64,000 nucleotides of DNA from Halorubrum aquaticum (GTDB taxonomy: Archaea; Halobacteriota; Halobacteria; Halobacteriales; Haloferacaceae): positions 1 through 64,000 of the forward strand of contig NZ_FOPZ01000015.1 in assembly GCF_900113615.1 (NCBI RefSeq), written 5' to 3'. A program made the position numbers and the translations under genes. The number at the start of each line of letters is the position of its first letter. Positions within the stretch are counted from its first letter, which is position 1. The notes beneath the pieces were generated by a model. The model was not told the DNA's origin and made no database searches. It saw only the letters and a list, made by a program, of their open reading frames with translations. Positions 42,510 through 51,885 of this stretch are shown here, piece by piece.

Positions 42510-42956
42510 ATGATCTCCCCCGAAACGCTCGTACGGCACGAACTCGTCGGCCTCCCGGTTCGGGTGGCCGACGCCGACGGCGACGCCCATGTCGGGATCG
42601 CCGGTCGAGTGCTGTACGAGACGGAACGCACCCTCGTGGTGCGGACCGGATCGGGGGACAAACGCGTGCCCAAGTCGGGCACGACGTTGGAGTTCGCGGT
42701 CGTCGAGGAGGCGACCGCACGCACAGATGAAGCCGCCGATGACGGCCAGTCGTCGGGGTCCGCGTCCCAACTCGGGTCGGATACTGCGGGGGTCCGCCCC
42801 TGTCAGTCCGGCCCGTCCGCGGCCGGTGTATCGAACACCGACGCGGCGAGCCGGCGAGGCGAGTGCAAAGACGCGGTCTACGTAACGGTGGATGGCACGC
42901 GGTTGCGGGACCGGCCCGCCGAACGCACCGAACGAGGTGTCACACAATGGCGATAG
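42510..42956 (+). CDS. rnp1: ribonuclease P protein component 1 (Rpp29/Pop4) with an insertion
   Basis: 148 aa. The Sm-like barrel is split: 'LVRHELVGLPVRVADADGDA', 'GIAGRVLYETERTLVVRTGS' and 'KRVPKSGTTLEFAVVEEAT', then the last strand 'AVYVTVDGTRLRDRPAERTE'. Between them is a stretch of about 50 residues rich in S/A/G/D/T (about 70-118) that is not part of the canonical fold and is absent in the compact archaeal Rpp29. It supports tRNA 5' maturation by binding RNase P RNA. Overlaps rps17 by 10 bp, as expected for this operon position. Confidence 0.88.
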   Translation: MISPETLVRHELVGLPVRVADADGDAHVGIAGRVLYETERTLVVRTGSGDKRVPKSGTTLEFAVVEEATARTDEAADDGQSSGSASQLGSDTAGVRPCQSGPSAAGVSNTDAASRRGECKDAVYVTVDGTRLRDRPAERTERGVTQWR

Positions 42957-43291
42957 GAATCGACGTACCCATGCCTCCGGAGCCAGACGACCCGGAGGAT
43001 TACGACTACGAGAAGTGCCCGTTCTACGGGCAGCTTTCCGTCCGCGGCCAGCTCCGAGAGGGGACGGTCGTGTCGACGGATATGGAAAAGACCGTCATCG
43101 TCGAGCGAGAGTACGACGTGTTCGTGCCGAAATACGATCGGTACATGAAGCGTCGCTCGCGCATCCCGGCACACGTGCCGGGCGTGCTCGAGCCGCTCGA
43201 GGAAGGTGACGAAGTGACGATCGCGGAGACGCGGCCGCTCTCGAAGACGAAATCACACGTCGTCGTCGAGAACCTGTCGGGTGATCAGTGA
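42947..43291 (+). CDS. rps17: 30S ribosomal protein uS17
   Basis: 114 aa. Starts '[20 protein letters not shown]', then the OB fold '[20 protein letters not shown]', '[20 protein letters not shown]' and '[20 protein letters not shown]'. Primary 16S rRNA binder. The start at 42947 overlaps rnp1 by 10 bp; its stop overlaps the rpl14 start (TGATG). Confidence 0.96.
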   Translation: MAIGIDVPMPPEPDDPEDYDYEKCPFYGQLSVRGQLREGTVVSTDMEKTVIVEREYDVFVPKYDRYMKRRSRIPAHVPGVLEPLEEGDEVTIAETRPLSKTKSHVVVENLSGDQ

Positions 43292-43689
43292 TGGAGGCGC
43301 TCAAAGCCGACGTCACGCAGGGGCTCTCGAAGGGCTCTCTCATCACGTGTGCCGACAACACCGGCGCGCGTGAGCTGAAGGTGATCTCCGTCGCCGGCTA
43401 CTCCGGCACGAAGAACCGCCACCCGAAGGCAGGTATCGGCGACAAGGTGACCGTCTCGGTCACGAAGGGGACGCCCGAGATGCGGCGGCAGGTGCTGGAG
43501 GCGGTCGTCGTCCGCCAGCGCAAGTCGATCCGCCGTCCCGACGGCACGCGCGTGAAGTTCGAGGACAACGCGGCCGTGATCATCGACGACCTCGACGAGC
43601 CGCGGGGCACGGAGATCAAAGGCCCCGTCGCCCGCGAGGTCGCCGAGCGCTACGGGAGCATCGCGTCCACCGCGACGATGATCGTGTAA
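43291..43689 (+). CDS. rpl14: 50S ribosomal protein uL14
   Basis: 132 aa. '[20 protein letters not shown]', '[20 protein letters not shown]', '[20 protein letters not shown]' and '[20 protein letters not shown]' are L14, a five-stranded barrel on the subunit interface that also binds eIF6. Start taken at the ATG that shares the A of the rps17 stop; a GTG one codon earlier is possible. Confidence 0.97.
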   Translation: MEALKADVTQGLSKGSLITCADNTGARELKVISVAGYSGTKNRHPKAGIGDKVTVSVTKGTPEMRRQVLEAVVVRQRKSIRRPDGTRVKFEDNAAVIIDDLDEPRGTEIKGPVAREVAERYGSIASTATMIV

Positions 43690-43691
43690 CC

Positions 43692-44048
43692 ATGACGAAA
43701 CAGCCACGCAAACAACGAAAACAGTCGGAGACCGCGTCGCTCCACGAGCGACAACGGAAGGTCCGATCCCCGCTCACGCCCGAGCTCCGCGAGGAGTACG
43801 GCCAGCGGAGCGTCCGCGTCAACGCGGGCGACACCGTCGAGGTGCTCCGCGGCGACGCCGCGGGAACCGAAGCGGAGGTCCTCTCGGTGGATCTCTCCGC
43901 CGAGCGGATCACCGTCGAGGACGTCACCGTCGAGCGAGCGGACGGGGAGGAAGCTCCCCGCCCGATCCCGGCGAGCAACGTCCGCGTGACGGATCTGGAC
44001 CTCTCGGACGACCGCCGCGAGGCGCGGCTCCAGGAGGACAACGAATGA
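43692..44048 (+). CDS. rpl24: 50S ribosomal protein uL24
   Basis: 118 aa, KOW-type. '[20 protein letters not shown]' basic N-terminus, '[20 protein letters not shown]', the KOW motif '[20 protein letters not shown]', and '[20 protein letters not shown]'. Initiates large-subunit assembly. Overlaps rps4e by ATGA. Confidence 0.97.
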   Translation: MTKQPRKQRKQSETASLHERQRKVRSPLTPELREEYGQRSVRVNAGDTVEVLRGDAAGTEAEVLSVDLSAERITVEDVTVERADGEEAPRPIPASNVRVTDLDLSDDRREARLQEDNE

Positions 44049-44794
44049 CGCGACATCAGAAACGACTGGCGGTACCGAACTCCTGGCCGGTCGAGCGGAA
44101 GACCCAGACGTTCACCGTGAAGGCCGGCGCAGGCCCTCACGGCGAGGCTGGCGTTCCGCTCGTCGTCCTGCTGCGGGACGTGCTCGGCTACGTCGACTCG
44201 ACGAAGGAGGCGCGCTACGCGCTGAACAACGACTCCGTTCTCGTGAACGGGGACGCGGTGTCGGACGAGCAGCGTCCGATCGGGATGTTCGACATCCTGG
44301 CGTTCCCCGTCCGCGGGGAGTTCTTCCGCGTGTTCCCCGACGAGGGGGGTCGGCTCGCGCTGACGCCCGTCGACGAGGAGTCCGCGAGCAGCCGGCTCGG
44401 GAAGGTGACGAACAAGACGGTCGTCCCCGGCGGGGACGCCCAGCTGACGCTTCACGACGGGACGAACGTCCGCGTGGACGCCGGCACCGAGTACGACACC
44501 AAGGACTCGATCGTCATCGACAACGAGTCCAAGGACGTCGTCGCCCACTTCGAGTACGAGGAGGGCGCGCTCGTCACCGCCACGACCGGCCAGCACGCCG
44601 GTCGGATCGGCGAGATCGAGACGATCGACGTCACGCTCGGCTCCGGTTCCAACACGGTCGTCGTCGACGACGGCGAGGACCGTTACGAGACGGTCGAAGA
44701 GTACGTCGTCGTCATCGACGAGAACTTCACCGACGACGAGGACGCGACGGCGGAGTCCGACGACGCCGACGAGGCGGGTGAAGACGATGAGTGA
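44045..44794 (+). CDS. rps4e: 30S ribosomal protein eS4
   Basis: 249 aa, an archaeal/eukaryotic-only family. '[20 protein letters not shown]', S4-like RNA-binding '[20 protein letters not shown]', and the KOW part '[20 protein letters not shown]' followed by an acidic D/E tail (about 20 residues). ATGA start overlap with rpl24; its end overlaps rpl5 by 8 bp. The acidic tail is a halophilic extension. Confidence 0.96.
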   Translation: MTRHQKRLAVPNSWPVERKTQTFTVKAGAGPHGEAGVPLVVLLRDVLGYVDSTKEARYALNNDSVLVNGDAVSDEQRPIGMFDILAFPVRGEFFRVFPDEGGRLALTPVDEESASSRLGKVTNKTVVPGGDAQLTLHDGTNVRVDAGTEYDTKDSIVIDNESKDVVAHFEYEEGALVTATTGQHAGRIGEIETIDVTLGSGSNTVVVDDGEDRYETVEEYVVVIDENFTDDEDATAESDDADEAGEDDE

Positions 44795-45311
44795 CGCCCA
44801 GAGCGCGTCCCACGAGATGCGCGAGCCGACCCTCGAGAAGGTCGTCGTCCACATGGGCGTCGGCCAGGGCGGGGAGCCGCTCGCGGACGCCGAGAACATC
44901 ATCGAGGAGGTCACCGGCCAGCAGTCGGTCCGGACCACCTCCAAGCGCACCATCGCCGAGTTCGGGATCCGCAAGGGCGACCCGATCGGCGTCAAGGTGA
45001 CGCTGCGCGGCGACGACGCCCACGAGTTCCTCGAGACGGCGCTCGACCTGGTCGACATCGCCGAGAGCCAGTTCGACGACACCGGGAACCTGAGCTTCGG
45101 GGTCGAAGACCACACCGACTTCCCGAGTCAGGAGTACGACCCGAACATCGGCATCTACGGGCTCGACGTGACGACGACGATCGTCCGGCCGGGCTACCGC
45201 GTCGCCAAGCGCGACAAGGTGACCCGCTCGATCCCGTCGAACCACCGGATGACCGCCGAGGACGCCATCGCGTTCCTCGAAACGCACTTCGACGTTGAGG
45301 TAACGGAATGA
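44787..45311 (+). CDS. rpl5: 50S ribosomal protein uL5
   Basis: 174 aa from the ATG at 44787 that overlaps rps4e. '[20 protein letters not shown]', '[20 protein letters not shown]', '[20 protein letters not shown]' and '[20 protein letters not shown]' are L5, the 5S rRNA-binding protein of the central protuberance. Overlaps rps14 by ATGA. Confidence 0.96.
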   Translation: MSDAQSASHEMREPTLEKVVVHMGVGQGGEPLADAENIIEEVTGQQSVRTTSKRTIAEFGIRKGDPIGVKVTLRGDDAHEFLETALDLVDIAESQFDDTGNLSFGVEDHTDFPSQEYDPNIGIYGLDVTTTIVRPGYRVAKRDKVTRSIPSNHRMTAEDAIAFLETHFDVEVTE

Positions 45312-45481
45312 GCGAAGCGAACAACGAAACGGGCGAGCACGCGGCGAAACGCACCGGCCAGCAGCACGAATGCCGGCGGTGCGGCCGCGAGCAGGGGTTA
45401 GTCGGGAAGTACGACATCAACCTCTGCCGACAGTGCTTCCGCGAGGTCGCTCGAGACATGGGATTCGAGAAGTACAGCTGA
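45308..45481 (+). CDS. rps14: 30S ribosomal protein uS14 (zinc form)
   Basis: 57 aa, easily missed by length filters. 'CRRCG' (Cys22, Cys25) and 'CRQC' (Cys40, Cys43) form one zinc site; '[20 protein letters not shown]' and '[11 protein letters not shown]' are diagnostic of the archaeal S14. An N-terminal extension of about 20 residues is variable. Starts inside the rpl5 stop (ATGA) and ends 2 bp before rps8. Confidence 0.96.
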   Translation: MSEANNETGEHAAKRTGQQHECRRCGREQGLVGKYDINLCRQCFREVARDMGFEKYS

Positions 45482-45483
45482 TC

Positions 45484-45876
45484 ATGACAGGAAACGATCC
45501 ATTCGCCAACGCACTCGCAGGCGTGGACAACGCCGAGAGCGTTGGCCACCTGTCGTACACGGTAGAGCCCGCTTCGAACATCATCGGCTCCGTCCTCGAG
45601 GTCCTCTACGACCGCGGGTACGTCGACGGCTTCGAGTACGTCGACGACGGGAAAGCCGGGAAGTTCGAGGTCGAACTGAAAGGCGCGATCAACGAATGTG
45701 GCGCCGTCAAGCCCCGCTACTCGGCGGGCGCGGACGACTTCGAGAAGTGGGAGAAGCGATACCTCCCCGCCCGTGACTACGGGACGCTGGTCGTCACGAC
45801 GAGCCACGGCGTCATGAGCCACTACGAGGCCCGCGAGGAGGGCATCGGTGGCCAAGTGATCGCATACGTCTACTAA
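45484..45876 (+). CDS. rps8: 30S ribosomal protein uS8
   Basis: 130 aa. 'MTGNDPFANALAGVDNAESV', 'ASNIIGSVLEVLYDRGYVDG', 'GAINECGAVKPRYSAGADDF' and 'GTLVVTTSHGVMSHYEAREE' are S8, a central-domain 16S rRNA binder. The ATG at 45484 lies 2 bp after rps14; the longer frame upstream crosses rps14 and is rejected. Confidence 0.97.
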   Translation: MTGNDPFANALAGVDNAESVGHLSYTVEPASNIIGSVLEVLYDRGYVDGFEYVDDGKAGKFEVELKGAINECGAVKPRYSAGADDFEKWEKRYLPARDYGTLVVTTSHGVMSHYEAREEGIGGQVIAYVY

Positions 45877-45878
45877 CA

Positions 45879-46412
45879 ATGAACAGAGTCGAAATCGAGA
45901 TTCCGGACGACGTCTCCGCCGAGACCGATCACCTCGAACTCACCGTCGAGGGTCCCAACGGGAGCGTCACGCGACGCCTCTGGTACCCCGACATCGACGT
46001 GTCGGTCGAGGACGGTGCGGTCGCGATCGCCTCGGAGAACGAGGACGCGAAGACGAACGCCACGGTCGGCACCTTCGAGAGCCACGTCTCCAACATGGTC
46101 CACGGCGTGACCGAGGGGTGGGAGTACACGATGGAAGTGTACTACGCTCACTTCCCGATGCAGGTCAACGTGGACGGCGACGAGGTCGTCATCGAGAACT
46201 TCCTCGGCGAGAAGGCGGAGCGACGCACCCCGATCCGCGGGGACACGGACGTACAGATCGACGGCGAGACGGTCACGCTCTCGGGCTCCGACAAGGAGGC
46301 CGTCGGGCAGACCGCCGCCGACATCGAACAGCTGACCAAGGTGACCGACAAGGACACGCGCGTCTTCCAGGACGGCGTGTACATCGTCGAGAAGCCGACC
46401 GGAGGTGCCTGA
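45879..46412 (+). CDS. rpl6: 50S ribosomal protein uL6
   Basis: 177 aa. '[20 protein letters not shown]', '[20 protein letters not shown]', '[20 protein letters not shown]'-type helix ([20 protein letters not shown]) and '[20 protein letters not shown]'. Two related alpha/beta domains near the GTPase-associated centre. 2 bp after rps8; 1 bp before rpl32e. Confidence 0.97.
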   Translation: MNRVEIEIPDDVSAETDHLELTVEGPNGSVTRRLWYPDIDVSVEDGAVAIASENEDAKTNATVGTFESHVSNMVHGVTEGWEYTMEVYYAHFPMQVNVDGDEVVIENFLGEKAERRTPIRGDTDVQIDGETVTLSGSDKEAVGQTAADIEQLTKVTDKDTRVFQDGVYIVEKPTGGA

Positions 46413-46413
46413 C

Positions 46414-47121
46414 ATGGCCGAGGAACTCGAAGACATCAGCGGCGTCGGTCCCTCGAAGGCGGACGCCCTTCGAGAGGCCGGCTACGAGACGGTCGAGGAC
46501 GTGAAAGCCGCCTCCCAGTCGGAGCTCTCCGAGGTCGACGGCGTCGGTAACGCGCTCGCCGCGCGTATCAAAGCCGACGTCGGCGGTCTGGAGGTCGACG
46601 AGGAGGCCGAAGCGGAGATCGAAGACGAGACCGACGAGGAGGAGGCGGCGGAGGCCGACTCCGACGAGGCGGTCGAGACGGAGCTTCGTCCCCGCGGCCA
46701 CGCCGAGAAGACGCCGGAACTGGACGACGAGACCGCTCGCGCGCTCGCACAGAAGCACCGCGAGGGGAAACCGCAGTTCAACCGGCAGGACTACCACAAG
46801 AAGAAGCGGATCCCGACGTCGTGGCGCAAGCCGCGCGGCGGGCTCTCCAAACAGCGGCGCCGCATGAAGGCGAAGGGTCCCGTCGTCGAGGCGGGCTTCC
46901 GCTCGCCGACGGCGTCTCGCGACCTTCATCCGAGCGGCTTCGAGGAGGTCCGCGTTCACAACACGGACGACCTCGAGGGCGTCGACGGCGACGTACAGGC
47001 GGTGCGGATCGCCTCGAAGGTCGGCGGGCGCAAGCGCGAACTGATCGAGGACGAGGCGGAGGAGCGCGGGATCCGCGTGTTGAACCCGACCTACGTCGAG
47101 GTGGAGGTGAACGATGAGTGA
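46414..47121 (+). CDS. rpl32e: 50S ribosomal protein eL32 with N-terminal helix-hairpin-helix domain
   Basis: 235 aa. A helix-hairpin-helix pair at residues 3-60 ('[20 protein letters not shown]' and '[20 protein letters not shown]') and an acidic linker precede the L32e core ('[20 protein letters not shown]', '[20 protein letters not shown]'). The HhH extension is a known haloarchaeal feature; it may help bind 23S rRNA or assembly factors. The core is standard. It overlaps rpl19e by 8 bp. Confidence 0.95.
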   Translation: MAEELEDISGVGPSKADALREAGYETVEDVKAASQSELSEVDGVGNALAARIKADVGGLEVDEEAEAEIEDETDEEEAAEADSDEAVETELRPRGHAEKTPELDDETARALAQKHREGKPQFNRQDYHKKKRIPTSWRKPRGGLSKQRRRMKAKGPVVEAGFRSPTASRDLHPSGFEEVRVHNTDDLEGVDGDVQAVRIASKVGGRKRELIEDEAEERGIRVLNPTYVEVEVNDE

Positions 47122-47575
47122 CCTGAAAGCCCAGAAACGACTCGCCGCGGACGAGCTCGACGTCGGCAAGGGCCGCGTCTGGCTCGACCCCGAGGCCCAG
47201 GAGGAGATCGAGGACGCGATCACCCGCGAGGACGTTCGCGAACTCATCGATCAGGGAACGATCCGCGCGAAGGACGCGAAGACGAACTCCCGCGGTCGGG
47301 CCCGCGAGCGCGCGGAGAAGCGCTCGTACGGCCACAAGACGGGTGCTGGCTCCCGGAAGGGGAAAGCCGGCGCGCGACAGAACACCAAGGACGACTGGAA
47401 GGCGCGGATCCGCGCACAGCGGGCCCGTCTGAAGGAGCTGCGTGACGAGGAGGACGTCCTCGACGCCACGGAGTACCGCACGCTTTACAACAAGGCGAGC
47501 GGCGGCGAGTTCGAGGACGTCGCCCGACTGGAGGCGTACATCCGGACGCAGTACGGCTACGAGGTGAACGACTAA
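47114..47575 (+). CDS. rpl19e: 50S ribosomal protein eL19
   Basis: 153 aa, archaeal/eukaryotic only. '[20 protein letters not shown]', '[20 protein letters not shown]', '[20 protein letters not shown]' and '[20 protein letters not shown]' are L19e, an elongated helical protein. ATG overlaps rpl32e; the TAATG junction links it to rpl18. Confidence 0.97.
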   Translation: MSDLKAQKRLAADELDVGKGRVWLDPEAQEEIEDAITREDVRELIDQGTIRAKDAKTNSRGRARERAEKRSYGHKTGAGSRKGKAGARQNTKDDWKARIRAQRARLKELRDEEDVLDATEYRTLYNKASGGEFEDVARLEAYIRTQYGYEVND

Positions 47576-48132
47576 TGGCGACAGGACCACGATACAAGGT
47601 GCCGATGCGGCGCCGCCGCGAGGTCCGGACCGACTACCACCAGAGGTTGCGCCTGCTGAAATCGGGCAAGCCTCGCCTGGTCGCCCGGGTGAGCAACGCT
47701 CACGTCAGGGCGCAGCTGGTCACCCCCGGACCCGACGGCGACGAGACCCACGCGGCCGCCTCCAGCGAGGACCTCGCTGAGTACGGCTGGGACGCCCCGA
47801 CGGGCAACCTCCCCAGCGCGTACCTCACGGGGTACCTCGCGGGCGCTCGCGCGGTCGACGCCGGCCTCGACGAGGCCGTCCTCGACATCGGGCTCAACAC
47901 GGCGACGCCCGGCAACAAGACGTTCGCGGTACAGGAAGGAGCGATCGACGCCGGTCTCGAGATCCCCCACAACGACGACGTGCTGGCCGACTGGTCGCGC
48001 ACGCGAGGCGAGCACATCGCCGCGTACGCCGAGCAGCTCGACGAGCCGCTGTACAGCGGGGAGTTCGACGCCGACGACTTACCCGAGCACTTCGATTCCG
48101 TGCTCGATGAGCTACAGGAGGACCATGAGTAG
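47575..48132 (+). CDS. rpl18: 50S ribosomal protein uL18
   Basis: 185 aa, archaeal length. '[20 protein letters not shown]', '[20 protein letters not shown]', '[20 protein letters not shown]' and '[20 protein letters not shown]' are L18, the 5S rRNA partner of L5. TAATG start; 8-bp overlap with rps5. Confidence 0.97.
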   Translation: MATGPRYKVPMRRRREVRTDYHQRLRLLKSGKPRLVARVSNAHVRAQLVTPGPDGDETHAAASSEDLAEYGWDAPTGNLPSAYLTGYLAGARAVDAGLDEAVLDIGLNTATPGNKTFAVQEGAIDAGLEIPHNDDVLADWSRTRGEHIAAYAEQLDEPLYSGEFDADDLPEHFDSVLDELQEDHE

Positions 48133-48772
48133 ACATAACGACGGCTGGGAACCGCGAACGCGGCTCGGCCGCAAGGTACAGAACGGCGACATCACGTCGA
48201 TGGAACAGGCGCTCGACTCCGGACTCCCGCTGAAGGAGGCCGAGATCGTCGACCAGCTCCTCCCGGGGCTCGAAGACGAGGTGCTGGACATCAACATGGT
48301 CCAGCGCATGACCGACTCCGGCCGACGCGTGAAGTTCCGGTGTGTCGTGGCGGTGGGTAACCGCGACGGCTACCTCGGCTACGCGCAGGCGCGGGACGAC
48401 CAGGTCGGCGGCGCGATCCAGAAGGCGATCGACGTCGCGAAGCTGAACGTCATCGAGGTCGACCGCGGCTCGGGTTCCTGGGAGGACCAGCCCGGCGGCA
48501 CGAACTCGCTGACCCGGACGGCGAAGGGGAAGGCCGGCTCCGTCACCGTGGAGATCAAGCCCGCCCCGCAGGGGCTCGGGCTGGCCGCCGCGGAGACGGT
48601 GCGGAACATCCTGGAGCTCGCCGGCGTCGAGGACGCCTGGACGAACTCCGACGGCAACACCCGGACCACCGTCAACCTCGCGAAGGCGACGTTCAACGCC
48701 CTGGAGAACGCGGCGCAGTCCCGCACGCCCCAGCACGCGCGACAGGTCCACTACGACGAGGTGAGCGAGTGA
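48125..48772 (+). CDS. rps5: 30S ribosomal protein uS5
   Basis: 215 aa. '[20 protein letters not shown]', '[20 protein letters not shown]', '[20 protein letters not shown]' and '[20 protein letters not shown]' are S5, at the mRNA entry channel and relevant to decoding fidelity. Start at 48125 overlapping rpl18; the stop shares its A with the rpl30 start (TGATG). Confidence 0.97.
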   Translation: MSRHNDGWEPRTRLGRKVQNGDITSMEQALDSGLPLKEAEIVDQLLPGLEDEVLDINMVQRMTDSGRRVKFRCVVAVGNRDGYLGYAQARDDQVGGAIQKAIDVAKLNVIEVDRGSGSWEDQPGGTNSLTRTAKGKAGSVTVEIKPAPQGLGLAAAETVRNILELAGVEDAWTNSDGNTRTTVNLAKATFNALENAAQSRTPQHARQVHYDEVSE

Positions 48773-49236
48773 TGCAGGCGATCGTTCAGCTCCGCGGGGA
48801 GGTCAACGTGAACGAGGGCGTCGTCGACACGCTCGACATGCTGAACGTCGGGCGCGTCAACCACGCGACGTTCGTTCCGGAGACCGACTCCTACCGCGGC
48901 ATGATCACGAAGGTAAACGACCTCGTCGCCTTCGGCGAGCCGAGCGTCGAGACGGTGGCGGCCACCATCGAGCGGCGCGGCGAGCCCATCGAGGGCGACG
49001 CCGACGTCGACGACGAGTGGGTCGCGGAACACACCGACTACGACGACGTGGCGGCGCTGGCCGAGGCGATCGTCGCGGAGGAGACGACGCTGCGCGAGCA
49101 GGGCCTCTCCCCGACGCTCCGGCTTCACGCTCCGCGCGGCGGCCACGACGGCATCAAACACCCGATCATCGAGGGAGGCGAGCTCGGTCGCCACTCCACC
49201 GAGGAGATCGACTCGCTCCTGGAGGCGATGCGATGA
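48772..49236 (+). CDS. rpl30: 50S ribosomal protein uL30
   Basis: 154 aa, archaeal long form (bacterial L30 is about 60 aa). '[20 protein letters not shown]', 'LDMLNVGRVNHATFVPETDS', 'GMITKVNDLVAFGEPSVETV' and 'LRLHAPRGGHDGIKHPIIEG' are the L30 fold plus archaeal C-terminal extension. ATGA overlap with rpl15. Confidence 0.96.
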   Translation: MQAIVQLRGEVNVNEGVVDTLDMLNVGRVNHATFVPETDSYRGMITKVNDLVAFGEPSVETVAATIERRGEPIEGDADVDDEWVAEHTDYDDVAALAEAIVAEETTLREQGLSPTLRLHAPRGGHDGIKHPIIEGGELGRHSTEEIDSLLEAMR

Positions 49237-49730
49237 CGAACAAGAATCGCCGACAGCGCGGCTCCCGAACCCACGGCGGCGGGACCCACAAGAACCGGCG
49301 CGGTGCCGGTCACCGCGGCGGTCGCGGCGCCGCCGGCCGCTCGAAACACGAGTATCACAACTACGGACCGCTCGGCAAGCACGGCTTCAAGCGCCCCGAG
49401 GACTCGAAGACGGAGGTCCTCGAGGTCAAAGCCCAGAAGCTCGACGAGGACGCGGCGCTGTACGTCGCGGAGGACCTCGCCGAGGAGGACGGCGACGCGT
49501 ACGTCATCGACGCCCGCGACGTCGTCGAGGACGGCCACGACGCCGACGTGGTGAAGGTGCTCGGCGGCGGACAGGTCCGCCGTGAGCTCCACGTCACCGC
49601 CGACGCGTTCACGGCCGGCGCGGTCGAGGGGATCGAGTCCGCCGGCGGCGAGGCGACGCTCTCGGAGCGCGCCGAGGAGGCCGCCGACGAAGCAGAAAAC
49701 ACTTCCGACGACGAGACCCACGAGGCGTAA
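49233..49730 (+). CDS. rpl15: 50S ribosomal protein uL15
   Basis: 165 aa. Basic glycine-rich N-terminus 'NRRQRGSRTHGGGTHKNRRG', then 'YHNYGPLGKHGFKRPEDSKT', 'VVKVLGGGQVRRELHVTADA' and an acidic C-terminal helix. A late assembly protein of the large subunit. The ATG at 49233 overlaps the rpl30 stop (ATGA); the longer frame from 49017 runs inside rpl30. 2 bp before secY. Confidence 0.96.
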   Translation: MTNKNRRQRGSRTHGGGTHKNRRGAGHRGGRGAAGRSKHEYHNYGPLGKHGFKRPEDSKTEVLEVKAQKLDEDAALYVAEDLAEEDGDAYVIDARDVVEDGHDADVVKVLGGGQVRRELHVTADAFTAGAVEGIESAGGEATLSERAEEAADEAENTSDDETHEA

Positions 49731-49732
49731 CG

Positions 49733-51211
49733 ATGAGTTGGAAGGAGGTCGCCGAACCGGTGCTCTCGCGGATGCCCGTCGTGGAGCGGCCCGCGGGTCA
49801 CGTCCCGTTCAGACGTAAGCTCATGTGGACGGCGGGGATCCTGCTCGTCTACTTCTTTTTGACCAACATCAATCCGTTCGGCCTGGCGGCCGGACAGGGG
49901 AGCGACTTCTTCGGGCAGTTCCGCTCGGTGTTGGCCGGGGAGTCGGGCTCGCTGTTACAGGTCGGCATCGGGCCGATCGTCACGGCGTCGATCGTCTTGC
50001 AGCTGCTCGGCGGTGCGAACCTGCTCGGCCTCGATACGGACGACCCGCGCGATCAGGTCCTGTATCAGGGCCTCCAGAAGCTGCTCGTGATCATCGTCAC
50101 CGCGCTCACGGCCGCGCCGATGGTGTTCACCGGCGAGTTCCTTCCAGCCGATCAGGCCGTCGGACAGGCCCTCGGGATCGGCGAGTTCGGCGTCGAGGTA
50201 CTGATCTTCGCGCAGATCTTCGTCGGCGGCGTCCTCATCCTGTTCATGGACGAGATCGTGAGCAAGTGGGGCGTCGGCTCCGGCGTGGGGCTGTTCATCA
50301 TCGCCGCCGTCAGCCAGCAGATCGTCGGGGGCTTCTTCAGCTTCTCGGCGCTCGGCGCGCCCGGCTTCTTCGCGAGTTGGTACGGGATCGTCTTCGGCGA
50401 CGTTCCCGTCTCGTTGTCGCCGTTCACGGCCGAGGGGCTCCAGAACCTGCTTTTCGATCCGGGCAACGTTCTGGCGCTCTTCACGACGGTGTTCATCTTC
50501 GGGATCGTCGTGTACGCGGAGTCGGTCCGCGTCGAGATCCCGCTGTCACACGCCCGCGTGAAGGGCGCTCGCGGTCGCTTCCCCGTGAAGCTCATCTACG
50601 CGTCCGTCCTGCCGATGATCCTCGTTCGCGCGCTGCAGGCGAACGTCCAGTTCCTCGGCCAGATCCTCTCCTCGCAGTGGGCGGGGATGCCCGGATGGCT
50701 CGGGACCTACAGCGACCAGGGACAGCCCCTCTCGGGCCTGTTCTACTACCTGAACCCGATCCAGTCGCGGACCGAGTGGATGTGGTTCCTCGGGGAGATC
50801 CCGGCGTCGGTCGAGCCGTGGATGATCGCCGTTCGGCTCGCCATCGACCTGTTGTTCATGGTCGTCGGCGGGGCGATCTTCGCGATCTTCTGGGTCGAGA
50901 CCACCGGCATGGGGCCGGAGGCGACCGCGGAGCAGATCCAGAACTCCGGGATGCAGATCCCCGGGTTCCGTCGGAACCCGCAGGTCGTCGAGAAGGTCAT
51001 GGAGCGGTACATCCCGCAGGTGACCGTCATCGGCGGCGCGCTCGTCGGGCTGCTCGCCGTCATGGCGAACTTGCTCGGCACCATCGGACAGGTCTCCGGT
51101 ACGGGCCTGCTGCTCGCGGTCTCCATCACGTACAAGCTGTACGAGGAGATCGCAGAGGAGCAGCTCATGGAGATGCACCCGATGATGCGCCAGATGTTCG
51201 GTAACGAGTAA
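49733..51211 (+). CDS. secY: preprotein translocase subunit SecY
   Basis: 492 aa with ten transmembrane segments, the pore of the Sec61/SecYEG translocon. 'KLMWTAGILLVYFFLTNINP' is TM1, the plug region follows ('GLAAGQGSDFFGQFRSVLAG'), 'IGPIVTASIVLQLLGGANLL', the TM5-6 cytoplasmic loop 'GSGVGLFIIAAVSQQIVGGF', 'VEIPLSHARVKGARGRFPVK' in the ribosome-binding loop, and 'YIPQVTVIGGALVGLLAVMA' near the end. Last gene of the ribosomal operon here. In related haloarchaea adk usually follows; here the acquired island begins 50 bp downstream. Confidence 0.97.
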   Translation: MSWKEVAEPVLSRMPVVERPAGHVPFRRKLMWTAGILLVYFFLTNINPFGLAAGQGSDFFGQFRSVLAGESGSLLQVGIGPIVTASIVLQLLGGANLLGLDTDDPRDQVLYQGLQKLLVIIVTALTAAPMVFTGEFLPADQAVGQALGIGEFGVEVLIFAQIFVGGVLILFMDEIVSKWGVGSGVGLFIIAAVSQQIVGGFFSFSALGAPGFFASWYGIVFGDVPVSLSPFTAEGLQNLLFDPGNVLALFTTVFIFGIVVYAESVRVEIPLSHARVKGARGRFPVKLIYASVLPMILVRALQANVQFLGQILSSQWAGMPGWLGTYSDQGQPLSGLFYYLNPIQSRTEWMWFLGEIPASVEPWMIAVRLAIDLLFMVVGGAIFAIFWVETTGMGPEATAEQIQNSGMQIPGFRRNPQVVEKVMERYIPQVTVIGGALVGLLAVMANLLGTIGQVSGTGLLLAVSITYKLYEEIAEEQLMEMHPMMRQMFGNE

Positions 51212-51223
51212 CCCCATTGGGGT
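51211..51223 (+). terminator. small hairpin after secY
   Basis: ACCCC-ATT-GGGGT directly follows the secY stop codon (it starts on the last A of the TAA). It is short but perfect, and precedes the island's first promoter; a likely 3'-end structure of the ribosomal operon transcript at the new junction. Confidence 0.45.
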
Positions 51224-51230
51224 CCCACAC

Positions 51231-51238
51231 TTTATTTA
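51231..51238 (+). promoter_or_regulatory. TATA box of the first island gene
   Basis: TTTATTTA centred 27 bp upstream of the ATG at 51261, a leaderless arrangement. It makes the island genes independent of the ribosomal operon promoter. Confidence 0.6.
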
Positions 51239-51260
51239 GTAAGTCCACGTAGCCGCGGGT

Positions 51261-51881
51261 ATGGCCAGCGGCTCACACAGCAAAGTCAAACTCAACGTCC
51301 GTGTTCCGCCCTCGAAGAAAGAGGAGTGGAAGGACGCTCTGGAAGACGGTGAAACTCTCACTTCCCTCGTCCGCCGCGCTGTTGATAGGGAGATCAATAA
51401 CGAGTATACGCATGTCAAAACGGTTGAGAATCTCGGAGGGACGGACTCTGTAGATATCGACACGACAGGGATCGAGAACCGGATTGACGACCTACAATCG
51501 ACGGCCAACGCTGTAAATCGTAAAATCGACACATTAGCTGCGACTGTAGATGATGATGGAGAAGATGAGTCTATCGAAGGACTCTCGATGGATATTTTGC
51601 CGCGATTACCGGTATACCCGTCTGATATCCCGGACCACGTCCTCAGGGATATGGGTGGGAAGGAGGATATGACCTCAGAGGACTACGTCGAATTTATTGT
51701 TGAAGCCGGAATGGACCCGTCAACTGACGTGATGATCGACGGGTCGGCACAACGCATCTCGACTGATATGCGTGAGCCCGAACACAAGGTGCGACAGGCA
51801 CTGCTCCACTTGGAACAAAACACTACTGAGGGTGTCCATAGCGCGATCGTTGATGGAACGCGCCACTGGATGAGAGTGTGA
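51261..51881 (+). CDS. ribbon-helix-helix-like protein upstream of the integrase
   Basis: 206 aa. Residues 6-45 ('SKVKLNVRVPPSKKEEWKDA', 'LTSLVRRAVDREIN') look like a ribbon-helix-helix DNA-binding unit; residues 60-95 form a predicted coiled coil ('IENRIDDLQSTANAVNRKID'), and the C-terminal 100 residues ('LPRLPVYPSDIPDHVLRDMG', 'LLHLEQNTTEGVHSAIVDGT') may be a second winged-helix-like domain. It ends 4 bp before the integrase start, so the two are one unit, and it may control recombination as an excisionase or repressor; this is inference. Base composition is clearly lower in GC than secY. Confidence 0.7.
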   Translation: MASGSHSKVKLNVRVPPSKKEEWKDALEDGETLTSLVRRAVDREINNEYTHVKTVENLGGTDSVDIDTTGIENRIDDLQSTANAVNRKIDTLAATVDDDGEDESIEGLSMDILPRLPVYPSDIPDHVLRDMGGKEDMTSEDYVEFIVEAGMDPSTDVMIDGSAQRISTDMREPEHKVRQALLHLEQNTTEGVHSAIVDGTRHWMRV

Positions 51882-51885
51882 TAGT

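Noticed and set aside
51211-51260. Site-specific attachment site at the secY end
   Set aside because: The ACCCCATTGGGGT hairpin is attractive, but the other island end is outside the window, so no direct repeat can be shown; kept only as a terminator candidate.
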